Positions 15,706-23,316 of a DNA stretch of 44,761 nt are shown in pieces (within the stretch, counting starts at the first letter, position 1; each line of letters begins with the position of its first letter). Location of the stretch: contig JAQBZZ010000009.1 of assembly GCA_027622595.1 (NCBI GenBank), positions 1 to 44,761 of the forward strand. Reading direction: 5' to 3'. Source of the DNA: Chloroflexota bacterium (GTDB lineage: Bacteria; Chloroflexota; Dehalococcoidia; Lucifugimonadales; UBA2985). Position numbers and translations under genes: made by a program. Under the pieces are notes generated by a model that did not search any database, had not been told where the DNA came from, and saw only the letters and a list, made by a program, of their open reading frames with translations.

Positions 15706-16974
15706 ATGATAGATAAAGCAAGAATAACTATTAGGGCGGGAAATGGAGGAAGCGGAGATGTTAGCTTTCGAAGGGAAAAATATGTTCCCTTAGGTGGGCC
15801 TGATGGTGGGGATGGTGGGGATGGTGGCAGGGTTCTTATTAGGGCGCAGTCAGGGCAACATATGCTTCGGGCGTTCAGGTATAAGCGCAACTTTCATGCT
15901 GATGATGGTGGAAGGGGAAGAGGAGGCAACAAGACGGGACGAGCAGGGAAAGATTTTGTCATCGATGTTCCATTGGGAACGCTTGTTACGAAGATTGGTT
16001 TGGACGGTGAGAGGACGGTTCTTGGAGATTTGGTTGTCGAAGGCGATAAGCTTGTGGCTGCAGAAGGCGGGTATGGAGGTAAGGGAAATGCCCGATTCAC
16101 TAGGCCTCAAAACAGGGCTCCAATACTAGCCGAGGCTGGAGGACTCTCAGAAGATATCACTTTGGATCTTGAGTTACAAATTCTGGCTGACATTGCAATC
16201 ATCGGTATGCCAAGCGTTGGTAAGTCCTCTCTTCTGAGAGTATGTTCCAGGGCCAGACCGGATGTTGCAGCTTATCCCTTCACGACGTTGGAGCCCGTCC
16301 TAGGAGTCGTCGAGAGAAACCGACGAGAGTTTGTCCTTGCGGAAATCCCGGGCCTTATAGAGGGTGCTCACCTTGGAGCAGGCCTGGGATTTGAGTTCCT
16401 GCGGCATATGCAGAGGGTTTCAGGTGTCATACATGTCCTAGACGGTTCATCCGAGACTGTTGTTCAGGACTATCTTCAGGTGCGTGAGGAGATGAAGCTG
16501 TATGATGAACGCCTCTTGGATAAGCCCGAGATTGTGGTGGTGAATAAGATCGACATGCCGGAAGTCCAGGAAAGACGCGCCGAACTGGAAGCGGCCCTCG
16601 CTGCTATAAAAATCAAGGCGCTCTTCATAGCAGCGGTCACTGAGGAAGGTGTCGGCGCACTTCTTGATAAGGCCTTGGAAATGCAGTCACTCCAACCTAT
16701 AACAAAGGCCTCTCAGCCAAAGGTTATCCCTATTCTGAAGCCCATGACAAACATGGATGGTAGGGTCTCCATTGAGAAGGACCAAGAAGTCTTTGTGGTA
16801 AAATCGGCCAGGGCCGAGCGCATAGTCCGCCGTGTAGACTTGGAGGACTGGGCCATACAGACCCAGCTATGGGGCGAGCTCACACAGATGGGTATTGTCA
16901 GGGCCCTGGAGAGGGCCGGCGCCAAGGCCGGTTCGACAGTTAAAATAGGCGACTGGGAGTTGGAGTGGAAGTAG
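15706..16974 (+). CDS. obgE: GTPase Obg/CgtA
   Basis: Obg is a ribosome-associated GTPase needed for 50S assembly and growth control. The glycine-rich Obg fold covers residues 1-160 (GGPDGGDGGDGG near 30). The G domain has G1 GMPSVGKS (167-174) and G4 NKID (280-283), and residues about 345-420 form a C-terminal OCT domain. In G3 the usual DxPG Asp is Glu (AEIPG, 212-216), a conservative but unusual change. The first 200 codons or so use more A/T-ending codons than the neighbouring genes. It ends one base before nadD. Confidence 0.95.
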   Translation: MIDKARITIRAGNGGSGDVSFRREKYVPLGGPDGGDGGDGGRVLIRAQSGQHMLRAFRYKRNFHADDGGRGRGGNKTGRAGKDFVIDVPLGTLVTKIGLDGERTVLGDLVVEGDKLVAAEGGYGGKGNARFTRPQNRAPILAEAGGLSEDITLDLELQILADIAIIGMPSVGKSSLLRVCSRARPDVAAYPFTTLEPVLGVVERNRREFVLAEIPGLIEGAHLGAGLGFEFLRHMQRVSGVIHVLDGSSETVVQDYLQVREEMKLYDERLLDKPEIVVVNKIDMPEVQERRAELEAALAAIKIKALFIAAVTEEGVGALLDKALEMQSLQPITKASQPKVIPILKPMTNMDGRVSIEKDQEVFVVKSARAERIVRRVDLEDWAIQTQLWGELTQMGIVRALERAGAKAGSTVKIGDWELEWK

Positions 16975-16975
16975 C

Positions 16976-17590
16976 ATGAAACTGGGAATCCTTGGGGGAA
17001 CCTTCGATCCAATCCACATGGGGCACCTCATCATCGCTCAGGAGGCTGCGGCCAGGGTCGGCCTTGACGAGGTGTGGTTCATTCCCACCGGCCAGCCGTG
17101 GCTCAAGAGCGGCAGCAGGATATCACCATCGCACCACCGGCTGGAGATGGTGAAGCGGGCGGTCCAGTGCAATGCCGGGTTTAAGGTGTCCTCCATCGAG
17201 GTGGACAGACCGGGGCCGTCATATACCGTGGAGACACTGACGGCGTTGCGGGAGGGGGACGCAAAGGGCGACTCTCTCTTCTTCATCCTTGGGATGGACT
17301 CACTGGAGACCCTGCACCGCTGGCACCAGGCTGAGAGGCTCTTCGAGCTGTGTACCCTGATAGGAGTATCAAGGCCGGATCACCAAGACTTTGATCTTGC
17401 GTCGCTGGACAGGATTCGTCCTGGGGCTTCCGGCGGGGTGATGATCCTCGACGGCCCAAACATAGGTATCAGCGGGGCGGAGATTCGTCGTCGCGTCTCT
17501 CAGGTTCTGCCCATAACTTATTGGGTACCTCGGGCCGTTGAGAAGTATATTCACGAAAATCACCTTTATCAGGAGGCTGGCCATGAGTAA
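16976..17590 (+). CDS. nadD: Nicotinate-nucleotide adenylyltransferase
   Basis: NadD makes nicotinate adenine dinucleotide from nicotinate mononucleotide and ATP in NAD synthesis. The 204-residue protein begins MKLGILGGTFDPIHMGH, with the nucleotidyltransferase HxGH at 14-17, and ends with the ISGAEIRRRV motif (ISSTxIR type) and a VPxxVxxYI-like tail. The start follows the obg stop codon after one base, so the genes are co-transcribed, a common obg-nadD arrangement. Confidence 0.95.
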   Translation: MKLGILGGTFDPIHMGHLIIAQEAAARVGLDEVWFIPTGQPWLKSGSRISPSHHRLEMVKRAVQCNAGFKVSSIEVDRPGPSYTVETLTALREGDAKGDSLFFILGMDSLETLHRWHQAERLFELCTLIGVSRPDHQDFDLASLDRIRPGASGGVMILDGPNIGISGAEIRRRVSQVLPITYWVPRAVEKYIHENHLYQEAGHE

Positions 17591-18146
17591 TGAGATTGCC
17601 CAGAAAATCCTGGAGCTTTCGGAGCGCCTTGGCGCTCTCAAGTACGGAGACTTCACACTATCATCGGGTGCAAAGAGCAACTACTACTTCGATGGCCGCC
17701 TCATCAGCCTGAACCCGGCTGGGGCATATTTGCTTGGCAAGGTCTTCCTCGAAGAGATCAAAGGGCAGAATATCGTCGCGGTGGGAGGGCCATCCATGGC
17801 CGCCATCCCCATCGTCACGGCCGTCGCCCTCACGAGCCAGATAGAAGGCACCCCGGTGCAGGCGTTCTTCGTGCGCACGGAGGCCAAGGCCCACGGCACC
17901 GGCCAGCAGGTGGAGGGCGGCCTTCAGTCGGGAAGCCGGGTGATGATTGTGGACGACACGTGCACCTCCGGCGGCTCGCTGTTCACGGCCATCGAGGCCG
18001 CAGAGGCCGCGGGCTGCAAGGTGGTGAAGGTGATGGCGGTGCTTGACCGTCATCAGGGGGGCAGCGACGAGCTTCGCCGCCGCGGCTACGAGTTCAGCGC
18101 CCTGCTGGAGCCGGCCCCCGACGGCACGGTGCAGGTGGTGGAGTAG
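17583..18146 (+). CDS. pyrE: Orotate phosphoribosyltransferase
   Basis: PyrE joins orotate and PRPP to form OMP in pyrimidine synthesis. I start it at ATG 17583, which overlaps the nadD end by eight bases and follows CAGGAGG; the longer open frame from 17538 is not needed. The 187-residue protein shows the catalytic flexible loop K-A-H-G-T-G (102-107) and the PRPP-binding motif VMIVDDTCTSGGS (120-132). Substrate contacts FTLSSGAKSNYYFDGR near residues 24-39 are typical. Confidence 0.94.
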   Translation: MSNEIAQKILELSERLGALKYGDFTLSSGAKSNYYFDGRLISLNPAGAYLLGKVFLEEIKGQNIVAVGGPSMAAIPIVTAVALTSQIEGTPVQAFFVRTEAKAHGTGQQVEGGLQSGSRVMIVDDTCTSGGSLFTAIEAAEAAGCKVVKVMAVLDRHQGGSDELRRRGYEFSALLEPAPDGTVQVVE

Positions 18147-18233
18147 ACGAGGGATAAGCGTCCCGTAAGGGGCAAGTGGATTCGCCGGAGAAGGCTGTGA
18201 GGGCTGCGATTGTGCAAGAACAGATGGAAAGAC

Positions 18234-18419
18234 ATGAACTATGATCCTGAGTGGATGGGCTGGCGGACTGTCGGCTTATATTTGCTCCTGTTTTTCGCCG
18301 CGCTTGTTGTCCTTGGCATAGGCAGCGACTACTCCCACACCTCGTGGGGGCGGCTTATCTTGGTGGGCTGGGGCTTCGGCCTTGGATGGATTGTATTCCG
18401 AAAGGCGAAAGATAATTGA
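18234..18419 (+). CDS. 61-residue two-helix membrane protein, unknown function
   Basis: ATG 18234 follows GGAAAG by three bases; a GTG at 18210 would add eight residues. The product reads MNYDPEWMGWRTV, then two membrane spans (about residues 12-30 and 39-53) joined by a short polar turn (GSDYSHTSWGR), and ends FRKAKDN. No family was recognised. It sits between pyrE and the T-box leader on the same strand and may ride on the obg-nadD-pyrE transcript. Confidence 0.55.
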   Translation: MNYDPEWMGWRTVGLYLLLFFAALVVLGIGSDYSHTSWGRLILVGWGFGLGWIVFRKAKDN

Positions 18420-18478
18420 CACTCATTAGCCCAACGTTAGTCACACCAAATTAGGACACTACCAGGCTATGGCATTTC

Positions 18479-18507
18479 TTGACAGCCCACAGTGCGCCTC
18501 TTATACT
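18479..18507 (+). promoter_or_regulatory. Promoter of the trpS-trpE T-box transcript
   Basis: A perfect TTGACA (18479-18484) and TATACT (18502-18507) are separated by 17 bases. Transcription should start near 18514, just where the T-box leader begins. Confidence 0.8.
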
Positions 18508-18513
18508 CGCGGC

Positions 18514-18815
18514 TATTCAACATATCAAAGGCTGAGAACAGGGTAAGTAGGCCTTCAGAGCGGGACTCAGAGAGCCGGGTAAGGTGTGAGCCGGTGTCAG
18601 CGCAGGGGGTTGAATGGGCCTGGGAGCCGCAAACCGAACTCCTTTACAAAGTACAAAGGATAGTAGGCCTTGCCGGGGGAGTCCCGTTACAGACTCGTGA
18701 ACCCGTCGCACCGGGCTCTACAGAGATAAGTGGGAGACGGATATTAAATTCTTCTCCCCAAATTAGGGTGGCACCGCGGACTTAGACCCGCCCCTTTTGA
18801 GGGTGGGTCTTTTTG
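18514..18815 (+). promoter_or_regulatory. T-box riboswitch, tryptophan-specific
   Basis: The leader has the canonical T-box AGGGTGGCACCGCGG (18765-18779), which pairs with the free 3' end of uncharged tRNA, followed by a strong terminator. Stem I shows the distal-loop signature AGAGAGCCGGG then GGTGTGAGCCGG (18569-18594). The specifier follows in a GAA-TGG context, and TGG (18615-18617) is the Trp codon, matching the downstream trpS. Uncharged tRNA-Trp should favour the antiterminator and raise trpS-trpE expression. The leader is about 300 nucleotides, normal for the class. Confidence 0.93.
18784..18815 (+). terminator. T-box intrinsic terminator
   Basis: AGACCCGCCC (18784-18793) pairs with GGGTGGGTCT (18801-18810) with one G-T pair and is followed by a run of T residues. 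It lies directly after the T-box sequence and about 70 bases before trpS, as expected for a transcription-attenuating T-box. Confidence 0.9.
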
Positions 18816-18883
18816 TTTCGTTTTTATTTAAGACTAATCCGGCGAGGGCGGTAGAAATCATAGAGAGGAACGCTTCTTGGGAA

Positions 18884-19891
18884 ATGACTATGGTGAAGCA
18901 ACGGATACTGACAGGCATACGACCCACCGGTGCGCTACACCTTGGGCACTACGTCGGAGCGCTGGAGAACTGGGTGCGCCTGCAGGACGAGTACGACTGC
19001 TTCTTCCTCATTGCCGATTACCAGGCCCTCGGCGACCACCTGGATGACATCGATGGAATACGGAGGTCCGTTATCGAAGTGACGCTGGACTGGCTGGCGG
19101 TGGGCTTGGACCCGCAGCGCAGCACATTTGTCATTCAGAGCTACATTCCTGAGCACGCCGAGCTAACGGTGCTTCTCTCCATGCTAACAACCCTCGGCAC
19201 GCTACAACGGAATCCAACCCTAAGGGCAGAAATGAAAGAACTGGACACAAAAAATCCTTCTGTCGGCTTCTTCAACTATCCGGTAAGCCAGATGGCGGAC
19301 ATCCTTTTGCCCAAAGCTAATCTTGTGCCAACAGGGGATGACCGATTGCCGCACATCGAAATGACGAGAGAGATAGTCCGAAAGTTCAACAGGAGCTATG
19401 GCCCGGTGTTCCACGAGCCACAGGCATTGGTGGGACGGGTGCCGCGCCTCGTTGGCCTCGACGGCCAGGCCAAGATGAGCAAGAGTCTGGACAACTGCAT
19501 TTACCTCGGCGATGACGAGGGGACGGTTAACCGGAAGGTCATGAGCATGTACACCGACCCCACCCGCATACACGCCACCGACCCGGGGCATGTAGAAGGC
19601 AACCCCGTGTTCATATACCACGACGCTTTCAATCCAGACGCCGAAGAGGTTCAGGAGTTGAAGGAGCGTTACAGTGCTGGCCGGGTGGGGGACGTGGAGG
19701 TGAAGCGCAAGCTGGCAGCGGCCCTCAACGACTTCCTGGAGCCTATTCGGGAGCGCCGCAATTACTACCAACAGCATCCCGATCTGGTCGGGGAGGCGCT
19801 GCTGGAGGGCACCCTCCACGCCAAAGGTATAGCGGAAACCACCATGAGTGAGGTTCGGGATTCCATGCGCATAAGCAAGTATGTAGAATAA
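18884..19891 (+). CDS. trpS: Tryptophanyl-tRNA synthetase
   Basis: TrpS charges tRNA-Trp. The class I signatures are present: [17 protein letters not shown] (HIGH-type HLGH) near residues 10-26 and KMSKS near residue 200. Another conserved block reads [14 protein letters not shown]. The open frame extends upstream into the T-box terminator, so the start must be ATG 18884 or ATG 18890, giving 335 or 333 residues, the normal family length. It is the first gene after the Trp T-box; trpE follows after 41 bases. Confidence 0.95.
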   Translation: MTMVKQRILTGIRPTGALHLGHYVGALENWVRLQDEYDCFFLIADYQALGDHLDDIDGIRRSVIEVTLDWLAVGLDPQRSTFVIQSYIPEHAELTVLLSMLTTLGTLQRNPTLRAEMKELDTKNPSVGFFNYPVSQMADILLPKANLVPTGDDRLPHIEMTREIVRKFNRSYGPVFHEPQALVGRVPRLVGLDGQAKMSKSLDNCIYLGDDEGTVNRKVMSMYTDPTRIHATDPGHVEGNPVFIYHDAFNPDAEEVQELKERYSAGRVGDVEVKRKLAAALNDFLEPIRERRNYYQQHPDLVGEALLEGTLHAKGIAETTMSEVRDSMRISKYVE

Positions 19892-19932
19892 GGGGTGGTA
19901 CTTCGGTTCCCAAGGACAAAAAGGCAAAAAAC

Positions 19933-21387
19933 ATGAGCAACTACTACCCGTCGTTGGAAGAAGTTAAAAAACTATCAGGGCAGGGCAACCTGGTCCCCCT
20001 GTACCGGGAGATCAACGCGGATTTGGAGACCCCGGTTTCCGCATACCTGAAGATAGCCCAGCCGCCGTATTCCTTCCTGCTTGAGAGCGTCGAGGGGGGA
20101 GAGCGGCTGGCCCGCTACAGCTTCATCGGGACCGAGCCCTTCAAAGTGATCAAGACCGGCCCGGGTCAGCCCGACGGCGAGGTCGACCCCCTGGCGCTGA
20201 TACAGGAAATGCTGGAAAGGTACACCCACGTACCGGTACAGGGGCTGCCCCGGTTTCACGGCGGGGCCGTTGGCTACCTGGCCTACGACGCCGTCCGCTA
20301 CTTCGAACGGGTCCCCACACCAGCCAAGGACTCGCTGGGGCTTCCGGAAGCCCTGTTCCTGTTTGTCGATACCCTGCTGGTCTTCGACCATGTGCGACAT
20401 AAGATAAAGGTGGTTACTCACATTCACCTGGACGGAGGTATGGTCGAGGCTGCCTACCAGGAAGCCGTTGGGCGCATCGAGGGCTTGGTGGCCCGGTTGA
20501 GCAAACCCCTGGTGATGGAGCCTCGTCCCAAGAGAGATGGTGGTGATGGGGGATTTCAAATAACATCCAACATGACCAGGGAGAGGCACGCGGACTTGGT
20601 TGAGCAGATAAAGGAGTACATCTATGCGGGCGACGTCATCCAGGCGGTCCTTTCACAACGTCTGGCAAGGCCAACCCAGGCGTCTCCCTTCGAGATATAC
20701 CGGACATTACGCAGCCTCAACCCATCGCCGTACATGTACTTCCTGGCCCTTGACGACTTCCACATCGTCGGGGCCTCCCCGGAGCTCCTCGTGAGGGTGG
20801 AAGACAGGGTCATATACAACTTCCCACTGGCCGGGACGCGGCCAAGAGGAGCGACTGCCGCGGAGGACGAGGCTCTGGCCGCTGAGTTGCTAGCCGACGA
20901 GAAGGAGCGGGCCGAGCACATCATGCTGGTGGACCTTGGCCGCAACGACGTCGGGCGCATCTCCGAGCCGGGTTCTGTGGAGGTCACCGACCTCATGCGG
21001 GTGGTGCGCTACTCCCACGTGATGCACATGGAGTCAGAGGTGCACGGCAGGCTGAGGGCTGACAGGACCATCTACGATGCCCTCCGCTCCTGCCTGCCGG
21101 CGGGCACACTGTCCGGCGCGCCCAAGATAAGGGCAATGGAGATACTGGCGGAGCTGGAGGCCGAGAGACGGGGCCCCTACGGGGGAGCCGTTGGCTATTT
21201 TGGGTTCAATAACTCGATGGATACGGCCATAACCATCCGCACCATGGTACTCAAGGATGGGGTGGCTTACATTCAGGCAGGCGGCGGCATAGTGGCCGAT
21301 AGCGTGCCTGAGACGGAGTACCAGGAGACGCTTCACAAGGCGCAGGCCGTCATTCGGGCCATAGAGGAGGCGGAGGAGGGTTCTTAG
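19933..21387 (+). CDS. trpE: Anthranilate synthase component I
   Basis: TrpE converts chorismate and ammonia (from TrpG glutaminase) to anthranilate, the first step of tryptophan synthesis. The 484-residue protein has the LLES motif (49-52) that forms the tryptophan feedback site, and a full C-terminal chorismate-binding domain (AGTRPRGATAAEDEALA, LVDLGRNDVGRI, LPAGTLSGAPKIRAMEI). It is co-transcribed with trpS under the T-box, so it is probably controlled by both tRNA charging and feedback. No trpG or other trp gene is next to it. Confidence 0.95.
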   Translation: MSNYYPSLEEVKKLSGQGNLVPLYREINADLETPVSAYLKIAQPPYSFLLESVEGGERLARYSFIGTEPFKVIKTGPGQPDGEVDPLALIQEMLERYTHVPVQGLPRFHGGAVGYLAYDAVRYFERVPTPAKDSLGLPEALFLFVDTLLVFDHVRHKIKVVTHIHLDGGMVEAAYQEAVGRIEGLVARLSKPLVMEPRPKRDGGDGGFQITSNMTRERHADLVEQIKEYIYAGDVIQAVLSQRLARPTQASPFEIYRTLRSLNPSPYMYFLALDDFHIVGASPELLVRVEDRVIYNFPLAGTRPRGATAAEDEALAAELLADEKERAEHIMLVDLGRNDVGRISEPGSVEVTDLMRVVRYSHVMHMESEVHGRLRADRTIYDALRSCLPAGTLSGAPKIRAMEILAELEAERRGPYGGAVGYFGFNNSMDTAITIRTMVLKDGVAYIQAGGGIVADSVPETEYQETLHKAQAVIRAIEEAEEGS

Positions 21388-21388
21388 C

Positions 21389-21404
21389 GCAGGGCACGCC
21401 CTGC
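21389..21404. terminator. Short hairpin between convergent trpE and ABC genes
   Basis: GCAGGG-CACG-CCCTGC forms a compact six-base-pair stem with a four-base loop between the trpE stop and the convergent ABC exporter stop. There is no T-tract on either side, so it is a weak bidirectional terminator candidate. The same 11-base core occurs in two other gaps of the window. Confidence 0.4.
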
Positions 21405-21410
21405 TAGTAC

Positions 21411-23315
21411 TTAGGCGTCTTTTCCGGTAGCTGGCGCGGGAGCAGGAGTGGAAAAATCCTCGTCCTGGAAGTTCATGGCGTATAGCCGTGCGTACAGCCC
21501 GTTCTTGGCCAGAAGCTCGTTATGTTTCCCCAACTCCGCTATGTGTCCCTGTTCAAGCACCAGAATCTGGTCTGCGTCCTGTATGGTGGAGAGGCGGTGT
21601 GCGATGATTATGGCCGTGCGGTCCCGCAGCAGCTCCTTCTGCGCATCCTGTATCAAGCGTTCCGTGTAGCTGTCCACGTTGGCCGTTGCCTCGTCCAGGA
21701 TGAGTATGCGAGGGTTTGCCACAAGCGCCCGTGCGAAGGCGATGATCTGTCGCTGGCCCACGCTCAGGTTGCTGCCGCGCTCATGGAGGATCGTATCGTA
21801 GCCAAGAGGCAGGCGCATGATGAAATCATCGGCCCCCAGGACCTTTGTGGCTTCTTCAATATCCTCTTGGGTCGCCTCTCGACGCGCGAAGCGGATATTG
21901 TCGGCCACAGTGGCTGAGTAGAGAAAGGGCTCCTGGAGTACCAGGCTCATCTGGCTGGCCAGGGAGGAGCGGGTGATGTCCCGCAGGTCGTACCCGTCCA
22001 CGGCAATGTGTCCTTGGGTGACGTCGTAGAAGCGGGCGACCAGTGCCACTATTGTAGTCTTCCCTGCACCTGTGGGGCCGACTATCGCCAGGGTCTCCCC
22101 TGGAGGTATGTCTAGGGATACGTCGTCGAGCACCTGCACGTCAGGGGTGTATGAGAAGGACACATGGTCAAACTGCACGTGGCCCTTGATGGGCGGTAAG
22201 ACCGTAGCGTCAGGGGCGTCCACCAGGTCCGGTTCCACGTCCAGCAGCTCAAAGATACGCATCCCGGCCGTCATTGCCCGCTGCATCATGGCGTACTGCA
22301 TCACAAGGGCGCGGATGGGCTCGAAGAACCTCTGCACGTATAGCGTAAAGGTCACCATCGCTCCAAGTTCCAGGGAGCCGTTCTGCACCATCCTGCCACC
22401 GATTACTATCACGAGACCGAAACCGATGGCGGTGAGCACCTCCACCGACGGCATCAGGCCGGCGGTCAGCTTTATGGCTTTGAGGTTGGCATTCAGGTGA
22501 TCGCTGTTCAGCTCGTCGAACTGGGAGAGGTTCACCTCCTCTCTGCTCATGCTCTGGGTGACCCTGACCCCAGTGATGTTCTCCTGCAGGCTGGCGTTTA
22601 CCCCGGCAATGGCGTAGCGGATGCTCATGAACGCCTGACGGGCGCGCTTTTGCCAGAAGACCATGATGACCACAAAGACCGGGATGACAGTAAAGCAGAT
22701 CAGTGCTAGCTGAAGGTTCATGGCCAGCATTATCACAATGATCACGACCAGGCTCAGTATCTCAGCGAAGCCAACCACAAATATGGTCATGAACTCCTGA
22801 AGGGCCGTGGTGTCGCTCTGCACCCGGCTCATGAGCCGTCCCACCTCGTTGTGGTCGAAGAAAAGGGTGGAGAGGCGTTGCAGGTGAGCATGCATGTCTG
22901 TGCGCAGTTTGAATAGCACAGACATGTTGACCTTGGCCAGGCCCCTCAGGTGGAAGAAGTTTCCCACCAGATTGAGCACTACGACCACTGCAAAGAGCAT
23001 CCCGATTTTGTTCAGGCCTGAGATCTTCTCGGCTACTGAGAGATCGTCGCCCCTTATGTACTGGGTGATGGCCGTGCCGACCAGCAGGGGCACCGAGATC
23101 TGAGTGCCTATATACAGGAGCATCGCCAGCATGCTGATGAGCGTCAGCTTCCAGTGTGGCCGTAAATAGGCAAAAAGGCGTCGGATGACGTTCTGGTCGT
23201 ATACTTTGCCGAACTCCATGTCCTCAAGGACAAGGCTGAGACGGCCACGTATCCTGCGTACCTCAGCAGCTCCGGGAAGGTTGGGGTTCCAGCCACCACC
23301 GCCCATGTGCATCAT
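21411..23315 (-). CDS. ABC exporter half-transporter, subunit B (canonical ATPase site)
   Basis: The 634-residue protein has an N-terminal extension (about 40 residues), a six-helix type IV exporter membrane domain and a C-terminal ATPase. Walker A is GPTGAGKT near residue 412, Walker B is ILILDEATANVD near 540 with the catalytic Glu, and the H-loop is AHRLSTI. The signature is LSVGQ rather than LSGGQ. It starts one base after the stop of the upstream half-transporter, so the two probably form a heterodimer of the BmrCD/TM287-288 kind for lipid, drug or peptide export. Substrate unknown. Confidence 0.9.
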   Translation of the reverse strand: MMHMGGGGWNPNLPGAAEVRRIRGRLSLVLEDMEFGKVYDQNVIRRLFAYLRPHWKLTLISMLAMLLYIGTQISVPLLVGTAITQYIRGDDLSVAEKISGLNKIGMLFAVVVVLNLVGNFFHLRGLAKVNMSVLFKLRTDMHAHLQRLSTLFFDHNEVGRLMSRVQSDTTALQEFMTIFVVGFAEILSLVVIIVIMLAMNLQLALICFTVIPVFVVIMVFWQKRARQAFMSIRYAIAGVNASLQENITGVRVTQSMSREEVNLSQFDELNSDHLNANLKAIKLTAGLMPSVEVLTAIGFGLVIVIGGRMVQNGSLELGAMVTFTLYVQRFFEPIRALVMQYAMMQRAMTAGMRIFELLDVEPDLVDAPDATVLPPIKGHVQFDHVSFSYTPDVQVLDDVSLDIPPGETLAIVGPTGAGKTTIVALVARFYDVTQGHIAVDGYDLRDITRSSLASQMSLVLQEPFLYSATVADNIRFARREATQEDIEEATKVLGADDFIMRLPLGYDTILHERGSNLSVGQRQIIAFARALVANPRILILDEATANVDSYTERLIQDAQKELLRDRTAIIIAHRLSTIQDADQILVLEQGHIAELGKHNELLAKNGLYARLYAMNFQDEDFSTPAPAPATGKDA

Positions 23316-23316
23316 A

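Noticed and set aside
18492-18785. 97-codon frame inside the T-box leader
   Set aside because: The whole stretch is explained by the riboswitch structure and the start would lie within the promoter.
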